In this document: positions 16,921 to 25,923 of the stretch, piece after piece | How the letters are laid out: the number at the start of each line of letters is the position of its first letter | Position numbering within the stretch: the first letter of the stretch is position 1 | NCBI RefSeq assembly: GCF_042666505.1 | Contig: NZ_JBHTDN010000009.1 | Span: forward strand, 69,921 to 133,920 | Direction: 5' to 3' | DNA length: 64,000 nucleotides | Source: Parapedobacter sp042666505 | Lineage (GTDB): Bacteria; Bacteroidota; Bacteroidia; Sphingobacteriales; Sphingobacteriaceae | Notes under the pieces: generated by a model | Told to the model about the DNA's origin: nothing | Seen by the model: only the letters and a program-made list of their open reading frames with translations | The model's database searches: none | Position numbers and translations under genes: made by a program

Positions 16921-18092
16921 TGATCAATTCCCTGCTCGATAACGACTTTTATAAATTCACCATGCAGCACGCGGTGGTGAAATTATTTCCCAAGGCCAAA
17001 GCAAAATACCGGTTCATCAACCGGGGTGGGCATACCTTTCCTGATGGATTTGCAGAAGCGTTACGGAAAGCTGTTAACGAGCTGGCAAAGCTCCAGCTCA
17101 CGCGCCAGGAAAAAAACTTCTTTGCCATCACCTGCCCTTATATCGACCCTACTTATTTTGACTTCCTGGAAGGGTACCGATACGATCCCGAAGAGGTTCA
17201 CATCCGGCAGCTTGGCGAAGAACTTTCCGTGTCAATCGAGGGATATTGGTATCGCACGATCCTGTGGGAGGTACCGATTATGTCGCTGATCTGTGAACTC
17301 TACTATCAGATGACCGGCCAGCAGCGGCAACCGGATGACCAGGTCGTGGAAACCGTACGGCGAAAAATCAATCAATATGGCCAACTGGGTATTACCCTGG
17401 CGGAATTCGGCACCCGACGGCGTCATTCCTATGCGGTACACCGGCTGGTGGTCCAGGCACTCACCCAATACGGCAAGGGTTCGTTTATCGGCACCAGCAA
17501 CGTACATATGGCCATGCTGTACCAGACCAAACCCATCGGAACGCATGCGCACGAATGGTTTATGTTCCATGCGGCAAAATATGGATTCAAAATGGCCAAT
17601 CTGCTGGGGCTCGAGCACTGGTCGGACGTGTACCGGGGAGATCTCGGCATCGCACTCTCCGATACCTATACGACCGATGTCTTCTTTACGCAATTCGACA
17701 AAAAACTCACCAAATTATTCGACGGCGTCCGCCACGACAGCGGTGATCCGTTGCAGTTTGCCGATAAAGCCATCCATCACTACCAACAGAAAGGAATCGA
17801 TCCGCGTTCCAAAACCATCATTTTTTCCGATGGGCTGAATTACGAGAAAGTTGCCCGCATCGTCGAATATTGCCGGGACCGCATCGGAATGTCCTTCGGC
17901 ATCGGCACGAATTTTACCAACGACGTGGGGCTTTCGCCGATGAATATTGTGATTAAAATGACCGAGGCCTATCCCGAAGAAGCGGAGTGGACACCGGTTA
18001 TTAAACTTTCCGACGAACCTGGCAAGCATACGGGTGATGCAGAAACCATTGCGCTTGCCAAACAGATCCTGCACATCTCCCATGGCGACTGA
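16920..18092 (+). CDS. pncB: Nicotinate phosphoribosyltransferase
   Basis: 390 aa starting MINSLLDNDFYKFTMQHAVV, the standard start of the family. Catalyses nicotinate + PRPP + ATP to nicotinate mononucleotide (Preiss-Handler NAD salvage). Conserved stretches: FGTRRRHSYAVH, IGTSNVHMAM, GVRHDSGDP, IFSDGLNYE and GIGTNFTND. Its start overlaps the GDSL gene stop, and its end overlaps the methyltransferase start by 11 bp. A pnuC-type transporter lies further right, at 34.5-35.1 kb. Confidence 0.95.
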   Translation: MINSLLDNDFYKFTMQHAVVKLFPKAKAKYRFINRGGHTFPDGFAEALRKAVNELAKLQLTRQEKNFFAITCPYIDPTYFDFLEGYRYDPEEVHIRQLGEELSVSIEGYWYRTILWEVPIMSLICELYYQMTGQQRQPDDQVVETVRRKINQYGQLGITLAEFGTRRRHSYAVHRLVVQALTQYGKGSFIGTSNVHMAMLYQTKPIGTHAHEWFMFHAAKYGFKMANLLGLEHWSDVYRGDLGIALSDTYTTDVFFTQFDKKLTKLFDGVRHDSGDPLQFADKAIHHYQQKGIDPRSKTIIFSDGLNYEKVARIVEYCRDRIGMSFGIGTNFTNDVGLSPMNIVIKMTEAYPEEAEWTPVIKLSDEPGKHTGDAETIALAKQILHISHGD

Positions 18093-18783
18093 TGTTCTGG
18101 GCAGTGCCCTTCGCGACTATTTTCACGGCAATACCAGCGACAAGCTGATGCTGCACACCAGTTACGGCGACCTGGAAGAAATGCCGGTTGACGTATTTTT
18201 CCGGCAACCTGACGATTTTCCGGAACTGGAACACATCGCACTCGCGTTGTGTGACGGCCGCACGCTCGATGTCGGAGCGGGTGCGGGCAGTCACGCCCTG
18301 TATCTGCAGGAACGGGGCTTTGATGTAACCGCTTTGGAACTATCGTCCGGGGCGTGTTCCGTGATGCGCCAAAGAGGCGTCCGAACCGTGCTGCAACGAG
18401 ACTTTTTTGACTACCGTGAAGGCGGCTACGATACACTTCTGTTTCTTATGAACGGCATCGGTTTAGCAGGAACCGTAGCGGGGTTAAGCTCGTTGCTGAA
18501 ACACTGCCGCACGCTGCTCCGTCAGGGTGGGCAGCTTTTGTTCGATTCCTCCGACATTACCTATCTTTATTCAGACGGGTCGGTCGGGAAACCACATGGA
18601 TATTTTGGCGAAATCCACTATCAGTATGAATACCGGGGCGTGACCGGAACGCCGTTCAACTGGCTGTTCATCGATCAGGAAATGCTAACTCGTATTGCCC
18701 GGATGGAGGGCTGGGTGGTGCAGGTGGTGTTTGAGGATGGGAACGATCAATATCTGGCACGGATGGAACCGATGGCTCAATAG
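18082..18783 (+). CDS. Class I SAM-dependent methyltransferase
   Basis: 233 aa starting MATDVLGSALRDYFHG. SAM-binding motif I TLDVGAGAGSHALYLQERG and the acidic end of strand 2 in VTALELS are clear. LLRQGGQLLFDSSDITYLY fits motifs IV-V. The substrate is unknown. Third gene of the GDSL/pncB cluster, starting inside the pncB 3' end. Its last 116 bp are antisense to the 3' end of the DUF6266 gene. Confidence 0.85.
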   Translation: MATDVLGSALRDYFHGNTSDKLMLHTSYGDLEEMPVDVFFRQPDDFPELEHIALALCDGRTLDVGAGAGSHALYLQERGFDVTALELSSGACSVMRQRGVRTVLQRDFFDYREGGYDTLLFLMNGIGLAGTVAGLSSLLKHCRTLLRQGGQLLFDSSDITYLYSDGSVGKPHGYFGEIHYQYEYRGVTGTPFNWLFIDQEMLTRIARMEGWVVQVVFEDGNDQYLARMEPMAQ

Positions 18784-19405
18784 CCCCGCAGTAGACACTG
18801 TCCGATATTTCGCCGGTTATTGTATCCCGGAATGCCGCATATACATGAAGTGGTTGTTCCAGCAAATCCAGGTTATGTAGATCCCAGATGTCCGCTCCAT
18901 TCCGCCGCTCTTCTCCCAGGTCCCGGAAAAAACGGAAAGAATCGCCATCATACGCCAACGTCAGGAGCCTGTGGTATCCCCCACGTTTCAAATAATCCCA
19001 GCGGAAGATTAACCGGTTGCCGTCTGCCTTTACCGAACAGTTTGTGGGAGGCTCCAGGTTTCCCTTGGAAATAAGCACTTTTGCGGGGTTCACAAAGGGC
19101 TTACCTTCCGAATCGATCTCCAGCGCATGCTTTCTCACCTGCGATTGAGCTAACTGGAACGCGCCAATCCGGCTGCCATTGGGCGCTTCGGTCCGGTAAC
19201 CGAATTTGACAAAAGGCTTAATCCGCCCGAGATATTCCGACGTAACTTTCATCTTAGCCTGATTCAAAAGTTCCAGTTCAGTAAAAGGCCGTGTACGCCG
19301 TTTACCGATCGAACGCATTACATTCTGACCGTTCAAGGTATATCCGATGACGGATCCTACTTTACCGCGGAATGGACCGTTTATTCCCTGCTGTATAATA
19401 GCCAT
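18668..19405 (-). CDS. DUF6266 family protein
   Basis: 245 aa starting MAIIQQGINGPFRGKVGSVI, the typical DUF6266 opening. The following region (TRPFTELELLNQAKMKVTSE, FVKFGYR) matches this Bacteroidota-specific family of unknown function. The last 38 or so residues are a Pro/Ser-rich tail (PSVPSVPDIDRSHPQTPPAP) that lies entirely antisense to the methyltransferase gene and looks like read-through past a lost stop. No signal peptide. Confidence 0.75.
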   Translation of the reverse strand: MAIIQQGINGPFRGKVGSVIGYTLNGQNVMRSIGKRRTRPFTELELLNQAKMKVTSEYLGRIKPFVKFGYRTEAPNGSRIGAFQLAQSQVRKHALEIDSEGKPFVNPAKVLISKGNLEPPTNCSVKADGNRLIFRWDYLKRGGYHRLLTLAYDGDSFRFFRDLGEERRNGADIWDLHNLDLLEQPLHVYAAFRDTITGEISDSVYCGAIEPSVPSVPDIDRSHPQTPPAPPSPPSGQYELAFPDR

Positions 19406-19452
19406 CTTAATCGTTTGTTATGATATGTGCTTTATCCGATTCTTTAACGATA

Positions 19453-19460
19453 CAAAGATA
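19453..19460 (-). promoter_or_regulatory. -7 box for the DUF6266 gene
   Basis: On the minus strand TATCTTTG, an exact TAnnTTTG match, lies about 48 nt before the ATG at 19405. No TTG at -33 is seen; the nearby AT-rich palindrome overlaps the region where an upstream element would lie. Confidence 0.45.
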
Positions 19461-19478
19461 GAATATTTAACGAAAATA

Positions 19479-19510
19479 TAATGCTTTTATATAGTATATA
19501 AATAGCATTA
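19479..19510. repeat. 32-bp AT-rich palindrome
   Basis: TAATGCT (19479-19485) and AGCATTA (19504-19510) flank TTATATA-G-TATATAA, giving a nearly perfect palindrome. It lies directly upstream of the DUF6266 -7 box and could be an operator or a cruciform-forming site. Confidence 0.5.
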
Positions 19511-19628
19511 ACCTATACAAACCCTATATTAAGCCTATGTGTATACTTAATTTATTATCTATTTAACAAAACTGACGCACGAAGCAGTATGGAAAAAGTC
19601 AGAGAGGAATTTAGAGCGAGGGTAAACG

Positions 19629-19655
19629 GAAAAAAGGGGCGGGGAGCCCCTTTTA
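19629..19655. terminator. Terminator-like hairpin in a gene-less AT-rich stretch
   Basis: AAAAGGGGC-GGGA-GCCCCTTTT forms a 9-bp stem with flanking A and T runs. No annotated gene ends here, so it may close a small unannotated transcript. The rest of 19406-19879 is very AT-rich and shows no clear coding frame. Confidence 0.55.
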
Positions 19656-19879
19656 GCGATAGAATTGTTTTGGATTCACAAACACATGATACAAGCGGAC
19701 AATTCAAAAACCGCAAGTACTTTCAAAAAATTAGACAAACCTATATGCGGTATGACTGTTGATAATATTGTTTAGACTCTACAAATATAGAGAAATTACA
19801 CATATATCAAAATATTTTTTCCATAAAATATCTAAGCGGATATTTTTATCCCATCTCGAAGATTAAAAGATTAGACGAC

Positions 19880-20113
19880 GTGAATAAGGGGACATTGACG
19901 GAACTTGGCCTTTACCTTGCCAAAAGATCCGTGAACAGGGCTGAAGTTGCAAGAAAAACAGGGCTGAGTACCTATCGACTCAGCCAATTGAGTATCAATC
20001 CAAAATCACAGCTGCGAGCAGACGAACTCTACCTTATCGCGTTGGCCATCGGGGAAGATCCGGGCGTCATGTTCAAACATCTTTACCGGGAAGCTTCCCT
20101 CCATGGCGAATAA
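19880..20113 (+). CDS. Small helix-turn-helix protein
   Basis: 77 aa with a GTG start (M-NKGTLTELGLYLAKRSVNR). The middle, RAEVARKTGLSTYRLSQLSI, then LRADELYLIALAIGEDPGVM, fits an XRE-like helix-turn-helix with most of the protein being the domain. No ATG is available in frame. It faces the DUF6266 gene across the AT-rich region and converges with serS with a 10-bp gap. Target unknown. Confidence 0.65.
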   Translation: MNKGTLTELGLYLAKRSVNRAEVARKTGLSTYRLSQLSINPKSQLRADELYLIALAIGEDPGVMFKHLYREASLHGE

Positions 20114-20123
20114 TATCCGCTAC

Positions 20124-21395
20124 CTAGTCGATCCACTCAAAGCCCGCGTAGGGTACCAGCACTTCTGGAATTTTTATACCCGCTGCCGTTTGATTGTCTT
20201 CCAAAAGCGAGGCCAATATACGGGGCAATGCCAGGGCGCTTCCATTAAGTGTGTGTGCCAGCTGGGTTTTGCCGTTTTCCCCTTTAAAGCGCACCTTTAG
20301 CCGGTTGCTTTGGAAAGTTTCAAAATTGGATACGGAAGAAACCTCCAGCCAGCGTTTTTGGGCGGCGCTCCACACCTCCATGTCGTACGTCAGCGCGGAC
20401 GTGAATCCCATATCCCCGCCGCAGAGCCGCAACACCCGGTATGGGAGGTTCAGTGCCTGCAGCAACGACTGGACATAGGCACTCATCTCCTCCAGCGTCT
20501 CGTAAGATTTATCAGGATGTACGATCTGCACAACCTCTACTTTGTCAAACTGGTGCAGGCGATTCAAACCCCGCACGTGGGCACCATAGGATCCCGCTTC
20601 ACGTCGGAAACACGGTGTATAGGCCGTCATTTTGATGGGGAAGTCGGACTCCTTGACGATGGTATCACGGTACAGATTGGTTACCGGTACCTCCGCCGTG
20701 GGGATCAAGTACAGATTGTCAACTCCGACGTGGTACATCTGTCCTTCTTTGTCGGGTAGCTGGCCCGTGCCGAATCCGGACGCTTCGTTGATGAGGATGG
20801 GCGGCTGTACCTCTTTATACCCCGCCTTGGCGGCTTGATCCAAAAAGAAATTGATCATGGCGCGTTGCAGGCGTGCACCTTTGCCTTTATATACCGGAAA
20901 TCCAGCGCCGGTAACCTTGGTACCGAGTTCAAAATCGATGATGTCGTATTTTGCCGCCAGCTCCCAATGGGGCAACGCATTTTCGGGAAGTTCGGGACGA
21001 TGGCCGTGTTCCAACACCACCTCGTTGTCTTCCGCACCGCCCCCACGCGGTACGGACTTGTGCGGCAGATTAGGCAAAAGCACCAGCTTCTCGTATAAAT
21101 ACGCCTCGACCGCAGCCTGTTCGTCGGCAAGCTTCTTTTGTTGCTCTTTATATCCTCCGGAACGCGCTTTGATCGTCTCGGCTTCTTCCCGCTGCCCCTG
21201 CCGCATCAACTCGCCAATCTGGCGTGCCGCCGCATTCGCCTCAGCAGCAATGGAATCCGACTCAGTCTGAAGTTGCTTACGGCGCTCATCAAGCGCAATC
21301 ACTTCATCTACCAGTTCCAACGCTTTGAAGTTACGGATTGCCAGACGTTCGACCACATGGTCGCGGTTCTCTCGGAGATAATTAACTTGCAACAT
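20124..21395 (-). CDS. serS: Serine--tRNA ligase
   Basis: 423 aa, normal length. The N-terminal coiled-coil tRNA-binding arm covers about 30-110 (ALDERRKQLQTESDSIAAEA, EQQKKLADEQAAVEAYLYEK). The class II catalytic core shows motif 2 in TPCFRREAGSYG and HQFDKVEV, and motif 3 in NGSALALPRILASLLED. Charges tRNA-Ser and tRNA-Sec where present. Own promoter, divergent from rsmI. Confidence 0.97.
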   Translation of the reverse strand: MLQVNYLRENRDHVVERLAIRNFKALELVDEVIALDERRKQLQTESDSIAAEANAAARQIGELMRQGQREEAETIKARSGGYKEQQKKLADEQAAVEAYLYEKLVLLPNLPHKSVPRGGGAEDNEVVLEHGHRPELPENALPHWELAAKYDIIDFELGTKVTGAGFPVYKGKGARLQRAMINFFLDQAAKAGYKEVQPPILINEASGFGTGQLPDKEGQMYHVGVDNLYLIPTAEVPVTNLYRDTIVKESDFPIKMTAYTPCFRREAGSYGAHVRGLNRLHQFDKVEVVQIVHPDKSYETLEEMSAYVQSLLQALNLPYRVLRLCGGDMGFTSALTYDMEVWSAAQKRWLEVSSVSNFETFQSNRLKVRFKGENGKTQLAHTLNGSALALPRILASLLEDNQTAAGIKIPEVLVPYAGFEWID

Positions 21396-21417
21396 ATTTT
21401 CGTTTATTTGTATCGCG

Positions 21418-21425
21418 CAAAAATA
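21418..21425 (-). promoter_or_regulatory. -7 box for serS
   Basis: The minus strand reads TATTTTTG, matching TAnnTTTG, 22 nt before the serS ATG. It lies within the 36-bp divergent gap with rsmI, so the two promoters overlap the opposite gene. No -33 TTG seen. Confidence 0.4.
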
Positions 21426-21431
21426 AGAAAA

Positions 21432-22097
21432 ATGCTTTACCTCGTCCCCACTCCCATCGGTAATCTGGAGGATATGACCTTACGAGCAATACGTATCCTG
21501 AAAGAGGCCGACGTTATCCTTGCTGAAGATACCCGTACCAGTGCCCCCCTGCTCAGGCATTTCGGCATTGAAAAAAAGGCATACGCCCATCATCAGCACA
21601 ATGAGCACAAAGCGGTGAATGAGGTTATCCGCTTCCTCAAAGAAGGCCAGGCGGTCGCTCTGATATCTGATGCAGGCACACCGGCAATATCCGACCCGGG
21701 ATTTCTTTTGGTGCGTGAAGCGATTAAAAATGGGATCGAGATCCAATGCCTACCCGGCGCGACCGCTTTTGTGCCGGCACTGGTTGCTTCGGGGTTCCCA
21801 TGCGACCGGTTTTGTTTCGAGGGCTTTCTTCCGGTAAAAAAAGGGCGCCAGACGAGATTGAAAGCGCTCGTCAATGAAAACCGGACGATGGTCTTTTATG
21901 AGTCGCCACACCGGCTGACGAAAACGCTGCAGGAGTTTGCCGATACCTTCGGCCGAGAGCGGTTGGCTTCTGTATCGCGTGAAATCAGCAAAGTATACGA
22001 GGAAACCGTACGGGGTACGCTTGCCGAAGTGATCGCACATTTCACTTCGCATCCGGTGAAAGGGGAATTTGTGGTGTGCATACAAGGTATGGGATAA
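21432..22097 (+). CDS. rsmI: 16S rRNA (cytidine(1402)-2'-O)-methyltransferase
   Basis: 221 aa starting MLYLVPTPIGNLEDMTLRAI, the typical RsmI start. SPOUT-unrelated tetrapyrrole-methylase fold: AEDTRTSAPLLRHFGI, LISDAGTPAISDPGFLLVRE, CLPGATAFVPALVASG, FYESPHRL. 2'-O-methylates C1402 in the ribosomal P site. A long in-frame upstream extension is antisense to serS and was rejected. It lacks the small C-terminal domain of E. coli RsmI, as is common in this phylum. Confidence 0.95.
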   Translation: MLYLVPTPIGNLEDMTLRAIRILKEADVILAEDTRTSAPLLRHFGIEKKAYAHHQHNEHKAVNEVIRFLKEGQAVALISDAGTPAISDPGFLLVREAIKNGIEIQCLPGATAFVPALVASGFPCDRFCFEGFLPVKKGRQTRLKALVNENRTMVFYESPHRLTKTLQEFADTFGRERLASVSREISKVYEETVRGTLAEVIAHFTSHPVKGEFVVCIQGMG

Positions 22098-22116
22098 TCT
22101 TCCTATCTTCGCGTAC

Positions 22117-22692
22117 ATGAACATCGATCGATATATCAATGATGGGCAAGATCCCAAGGTCGTCGAAAAGCTGCTGCTGAAACTTCAGGACCTGTTGGCT
22201 CACGACGAACAGATACAATACGTAGCCGTGCAGAAGATGCCTGCCGTCACCTTGTTTCCGGACAGCATTGCGGTGACCGATCAGCGGATCTTGGTGTGTA
22301 AATCGACGAAACTCGGACTCGCTGCCGACTTCGATATCTTTCCTTGGCACCAATTGTCTGAGGTGTGGTTCAAAGAGGGCATACTCGGCTCCCGGCTGTT
22401 CCTCATCCCGGCGAAAGGCGACCCTGTAGAGATTGGATACATCCCTAAAAACCAGGCACGCAAAGTATACCAATTGGCAAACGACGCATTGGAAAAGCAA
22501 CGTTCGGCCGAAAAGCAGCGCTTAACGGAAAAGCAGCTTCCGGAACCGCAACCGGCCCCGCCTCCTCAGCAAACCGAACAGGAAGATGAGCTCACCTTGA
22601 AGCTCCGGCGGCTGAAATCGTTGTTTGAGCGGCAGCTGATCACGCAGGAAGAGTACGAAAACAAGAAAAGCGAACTCCTATCCCAACTTTAA
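22117..22692 (+). CDS. PH-like domain protein with C-terminal SHOCT motif
   Basis: 191 aa starting MNIDRYINDGQDPKVVEKLL. Residues about 35-125 resemble a bacterial PH domain (FPDSIAVTDQRILVCKSTKL, FDIFPWHQLSEVWFKEGI). A Glu/Gln/Pro-rich linker follows. The last 35 residues (LRRLKSLFERQLITQEEYEN) are a SHOCT oligomerisation motif. Cytoplasmic, function unknown. 19 bp after rsmI and 2 bp before lnt, likely the same operon. Confidence 0.75.
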   Translation: MNIDRYINDGQDPKVVEKLLLKLQDLLAHDEQIQYVAVQKMPAVTLFPDSIAVTDQRILVCKSTKLGLAADFDIFPWHQLSEVWFKEGILGSRLFLIPAKGDPVEIGYIPKNQARKVYQLANDALEKQRSAEKQRLTEKQLPEPQPAPPPQQTEQEDELTLKLRRLKSLFERQLITQEEYENKKSELLSQL

Positions 22693-22694
22693 CC

Positions 22695-24317
22695 GTGAGA
22701 AAGAATTATTTATTTGCACTGTTGAGTGCTTTCTTACTGTGGTTGTCATGGCCCCCTATCCCCTACACCGCTCCATTGCTTTGGCTAGCCTTCATTCCCC
22801 TTTTATTAGCCCTCGAAGATGTGATGCGGGGTGACTACCAAAAGAAGGGCGCGAAGGTGTTTTTATTGGGAGGACTAACAGGTGTGGTGTGGAATACAGC
22901 CTCCATTTATTGGGTCTTCAACGCTATGAATGCCGTGATGCCGGTCTATGCTGCGGCTTTTGTTTCACTTATCCCCTTCGGTCTGGCCGCCCTATTGATG
23001 GCATTCGCCTTTCGCCTCTATTATCAGTTGCGTAAACGGTATGCAATCGGGTGGTCATTCGCCGGATTGGTATCGTTCTGGATCGCTTATGAATACCTGC
23101 ACCAGACGTGGGACCTCGCGTTTCCGTGGATGACGCTGGGAAATGGTTTTGCCAACGCCCATCAGATGGTACAATGGTATGAATACACCGGTGTGTACGG
23201 CGGGACGGTATGGATCTGGGCGCTGAACATATTGGTGTTTCTGGCAATTTTGTCGGCACGCGATGGATTTGCTCCTTCACATCGGCGGAAACTGCTGAGT
23301 GTTGTCGTTCTGCTGATCGGTGTGCCTACTTTTTGGTCGCTATGGCGGTACACGACCTATGAAGAACGGGAAAACCCTTCTAATATCGTGGTGGTACAGC
23401 CAAACGTCGATCCTTATGGCAAGTTCACTTTCCTGACACCTGAATCACAGATCGATAACCTGGTGAAGCTATCGGAGTCCATTGCACAGCCGAATACCGA
23501 ATTTTTCATCTGGCCGGAAACGGCCATCGCCCGACAGGGAGGTTTTGACGAAGATCGCTTTTACGAACACCCTACCTTTTTGCACATCCAGCAATTTCTG
23601 GATCGGTACAAAAATGGAAACGTGCTCTCGGGCATCGAAGGATACCGGATCTACAACGGTCCACAGACCCCCACGGCACGTGCCTTTGAAGGCGTTTATT
23701 ACGACGCATTTAATTCGGCCGTGCTCATTGAGAATTCGGCAAAGCTGCAATACTATCACAAATCCAAGTTGGTGGCCGGTGCCGAGCAGTTCCCCTTCGG
23801 AGGCGCGCTGGCATTCCTGAAACCGCTGTTCGAAGGATTCGGTGGCACCACCGGAGGTTACGGAAGCCAGGACAAGCCTTCGGTTTTCTATTCGCAAAGC
23901 GGCATCGGTGCCGCTCCGGTGATCTGTTACGAATCGATCTGGGGAGATTATGTAGCCAAGTCTATCGAACAAGGTGCACAGTTCATTGCCATCATTACCA
24001 ACGACGGCTGGTGGGGCAATACGGCCGGCAAAGACCAACACCTGGCATACGCCAAATTGCGGGCGATCGAAACTCGGCGCTGGGTAGCCCGGTCGGCCAA
24101 CACCGGTATCTCGGCATTCATCAACCAACGCGGTGACGTCGTGCGAAAAACCAAGTGGTGGGTACCGACGGCCATTAAGCAGGACATCAATCTCAATGAG
24201 GAAATCACGTTTTATGTGCAAACGGGCGACTATCTCGCTTATGCCGGATGCGCAGGAAGCCTGGTGTTCGGTGTTCTACTGCTATTTGGATTACGGAAAC
24301 GGGTAAAAATTAATTGA
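22695..24317 (+). CDS. lnt: Apolipoprotein N-acyltransferase
   Basis: 540 aa with a GTG start. About six to seven membrane helices are followed by a nitrilase-fold domain. The catalytic triad is visible as Glu in FIWPETAI, Lys in YHKSKLVAGAEQFPF and Cys in VICYESIWGDY. Adds the third acyl chain to lipoproteins at the periplasmic face of the inner membrane. Relevant here because the window encodes many predicted lipoproteins. Followed by ribE after 19 bp. Confidence 0.95.
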   Translation: MRKNYLFALLSAFLLWLSWPPIPYTAPLLWLAFIPLLLALEDVMRGDYQKKGAKVFLLGGLTGVVWNTASIYWVFNAMNAVMPVYAAAFVSLIPFGLAALLMAFAFRLYYQLRKRYAIGWSFAGLVSFWIAYEYLHQTWDLAFPWMTLGNGFANAHQMVQWYEYTGVYGGTVWIWALNILVFLAILSARDGFAPSHRRKLLSVVVLLIGVPTFWSLWRYTTYEERENPSNIVVVQPNVDPYGKFTFLTPESQIDNLVKLSESIAQPNTEFFIWPETAIARQGGFDEDRFYEHPTFLHIQQFLDRYKNGNVLSGIEGYRIYNGPQTPTARAFEGVYYDAFNSAVLIENSAKLQYYHKSKLVAGAEQFPFGGALAFLKPLFEGFGGTTGGYGSQDKPSVFYSQSGIGAAPVICYESIWGDYVAKSIEQGAQFIAIITNDGWWGNTAGKDQHLAYAKLRAIETRRWVARSANTGISAFINQRGDVVRKTKWWVPTAIKQDINLNEEITFYVQTGDYLAYAGCAGSLVFGVLLLFGLRKRVKIN

Positions 24318-24336
24318 AAGCTAAAAAACCACGCGC

Positions 24337-24927
24337 ATGTTCACAGGCATTATCGAAACCATCGGCAAGGTATCACGCCTCGACCACGAGGCCGGCAACC
24401 TGCACATCACCGTCGCGTCCGCACTCTCGGACGAACTGAAAATCGATCAGAGCATATCGCATAACGGGGTCTGCCTCACGGTGGTGGCTTTGTCGCCCGG
24501 CGAACATACAGTAACCGCCATTGCGGAAACGTTGTCAAAAAGCAACCTCGGCGGCCTGCAACTCGGCAGTGAGGTCAATCTCGAGCGCTGCACCAAAGTG
24601 GGCGACCGGTTGGATGGGCATATCGTGCAAGGGCACGTGGATCAGACCGCGCGATGCATAGCCATCGAAGACCAACAGGGCAGTTATCTGTATACCTTCC
24701 AATATGATGCCGGTCCGGGTAACATAACGGTCGAAAAAGGCTCGATTACGGTCAATGGAATCAGCCTTACGGTCGTAGATTCTAAAGACAGCCAATTTTC
24801 GGTTGCCATTATTCCATATACCTACGAACACACAAATCTTAAGCAGGTTAACGTCGGTGATGTCGTCAATCTTGAATTCGACATTGTCGGGAAATATGTG
24901 GCCCGCCTGCTGGGCATGCAGCGCTAG
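24337..24927 (+). CDS. ribE: Riboflavin synthase, alpha subunit type
   Basis: 196 aa with two duplicated lumazine-binding halves: MFTGIIETIGKV ... NGVCLTVVAL ... GHIVQGHVD in the first, and QGSYLYTFQYD ... VNGISLTVVD in the second. Dismutates two 6,7-dimethyl-8-ribityllumazine molecules to riboflavin. Last gene of the rightward lnt cluster. Its stop overlaps the convergent MscS gene by 4 bp. Confidence 0.95.
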   Translation: MFTGIIETIGKVSRLDHEAGNLHITVASALSDELKIDQSISHNGVCLTVVALSPGEHTVTAIAETLSKSNLGGLQLGSEVNLERCTKVGDRLDGHIVQGHVDQTARCIAIEDQQGSYLYTFQYDAGPGNITVEKGSITVNGISLTVVDSKDSQFSVAIIPYTYEHTNLKQVNVGDVVNLEFDIVGKYVARLLGMQR

Positions 24928-25796
24928 TTATCCCGCCCTCCGTTCGGGTCCCCGCCGAGCACATCCCCCTTTGAGGAACCTATGTTCACAATGCGCATTT
25001 CTTGCTGGGGATAGGGAATGGTGATGTTGTTGGTATCGAGGGCTCCCTTTATCTGCTCAAAGACTTCATAATATGCATCCCAATAGACCTCCTTCGGTGC
25101 CCAAGCCCGAACGACCAGATTAACCGAACTGTCTGCGAGTTCCGCGACGTGCACTTCCGGCTTCGGAGTGCCTAAGACCCGGCTGTCCGCTTTCAGAACA
25201 GACAAAATAACCTCCCGTGCTTCTTTGATATTGGATTCGTAACCGATGCCAATCTTATACTCAATCCGACGTTTGGTAATGCTTGAATAATTGGTGATCA
25301 CCGAGTTGGCAAGCGGCCCGTTGGGTGCGAACACCGCAATCCCGTCGGCAGTCCGCAGCGTGGTATAAAGAATATCGATTTTTTCCACAGTTCCCGAAGC
25401 ACCCGCAGCGCTGCTTACGTAGTCGCCCACCCGAAAGGGGCGGAAAAGAAGGATCAACACCCCGCCGGCAAAATTGGAGAGGCTGCCCTGAAGCGCGAGT
25501 CCGATGGAAAGGCTGGCTGCGCCCAGCACCGCCACAAATGAGGTGGTCTGTATCCCTACCATCGAGGCGACGGAAATAATCAGCATGGTATACAGGATAA
25601 ACTTGACAATACTTGCCACAAAATCGCGGAGCGAAAGGTCTACATTTCGCCGTTCGAACCGGTTGCGGAGGACTTTCAGGATCAGCCCGATCAACCAGCT
25701 TCCGATGAACAACAGGATGATCGCGAGGATCAAACCAGGTATCCGCGACAACATCGCTTCGATGATGCGGTCCAATGCAAGTTCCATCTTTTCCAT
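24924..25796 (-). CDS. Small-conductance mechanosensitive channel (MscS family)
   Basis: 290 aa. Three N-terminal membrane helices end in the pore-lining helix VAVLGAASLSIGLALQGSLSNFAGGVLIL (residues about 85-113), rich in the Gly/Ala packing pattern of MscS TM3. The beta domain starts at FRPFRVGDYV and the C-terminal alpha/beta cage follows. Protects against hypo-osmotic shock. Start MEKMELALDRI at 25796 chosen; 25787 is an alternative. Confidence 0.93.
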   Translation of the reverse strand: MEKMELALDRIIEAMLSRIPGLILAIILLFIGSWLIGLILKVLRNRFERRNVDLSLRDFVASIVKFILYTMLIISVASMVGIQTTSFVAVLGAASLSIGLALQGSLSNFAGGVLILLFRPFRVGDYVSSAAGASGTVEKIDILYTTLRTADGIAVFAPNGPLANSVITNYSSITKRRIEYKIGIGYESNIKEAREVILSVLKADSRVLGTPKPEVHVAELADSSVNLVVRAWAPKEVYWDAYYEVFEQIKGALDTNNITIPYPQQEMRIVNIGSSKGDVLGGDPNGGRDN

Positions 25797-25923
25797 GGGT
25801 GGTAAAAATAACAAATCGGAATGAATTTTACGCCTGCCGCCCGCAAGCTTGGATCCGCTGGGACTTGCATATCATATGATTCTTTCTTATTTTTGTGTAA
25901 TCGATCTAAAAAACTGGAATAGA

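Noticed and set aside
21138..21431. A 98-codon N-terminal extension of rsmI
   Set aside because: It is antisense to serS, and the conserved RsmI start MLYLVPTPIGNL fixes the ATG at 21432.
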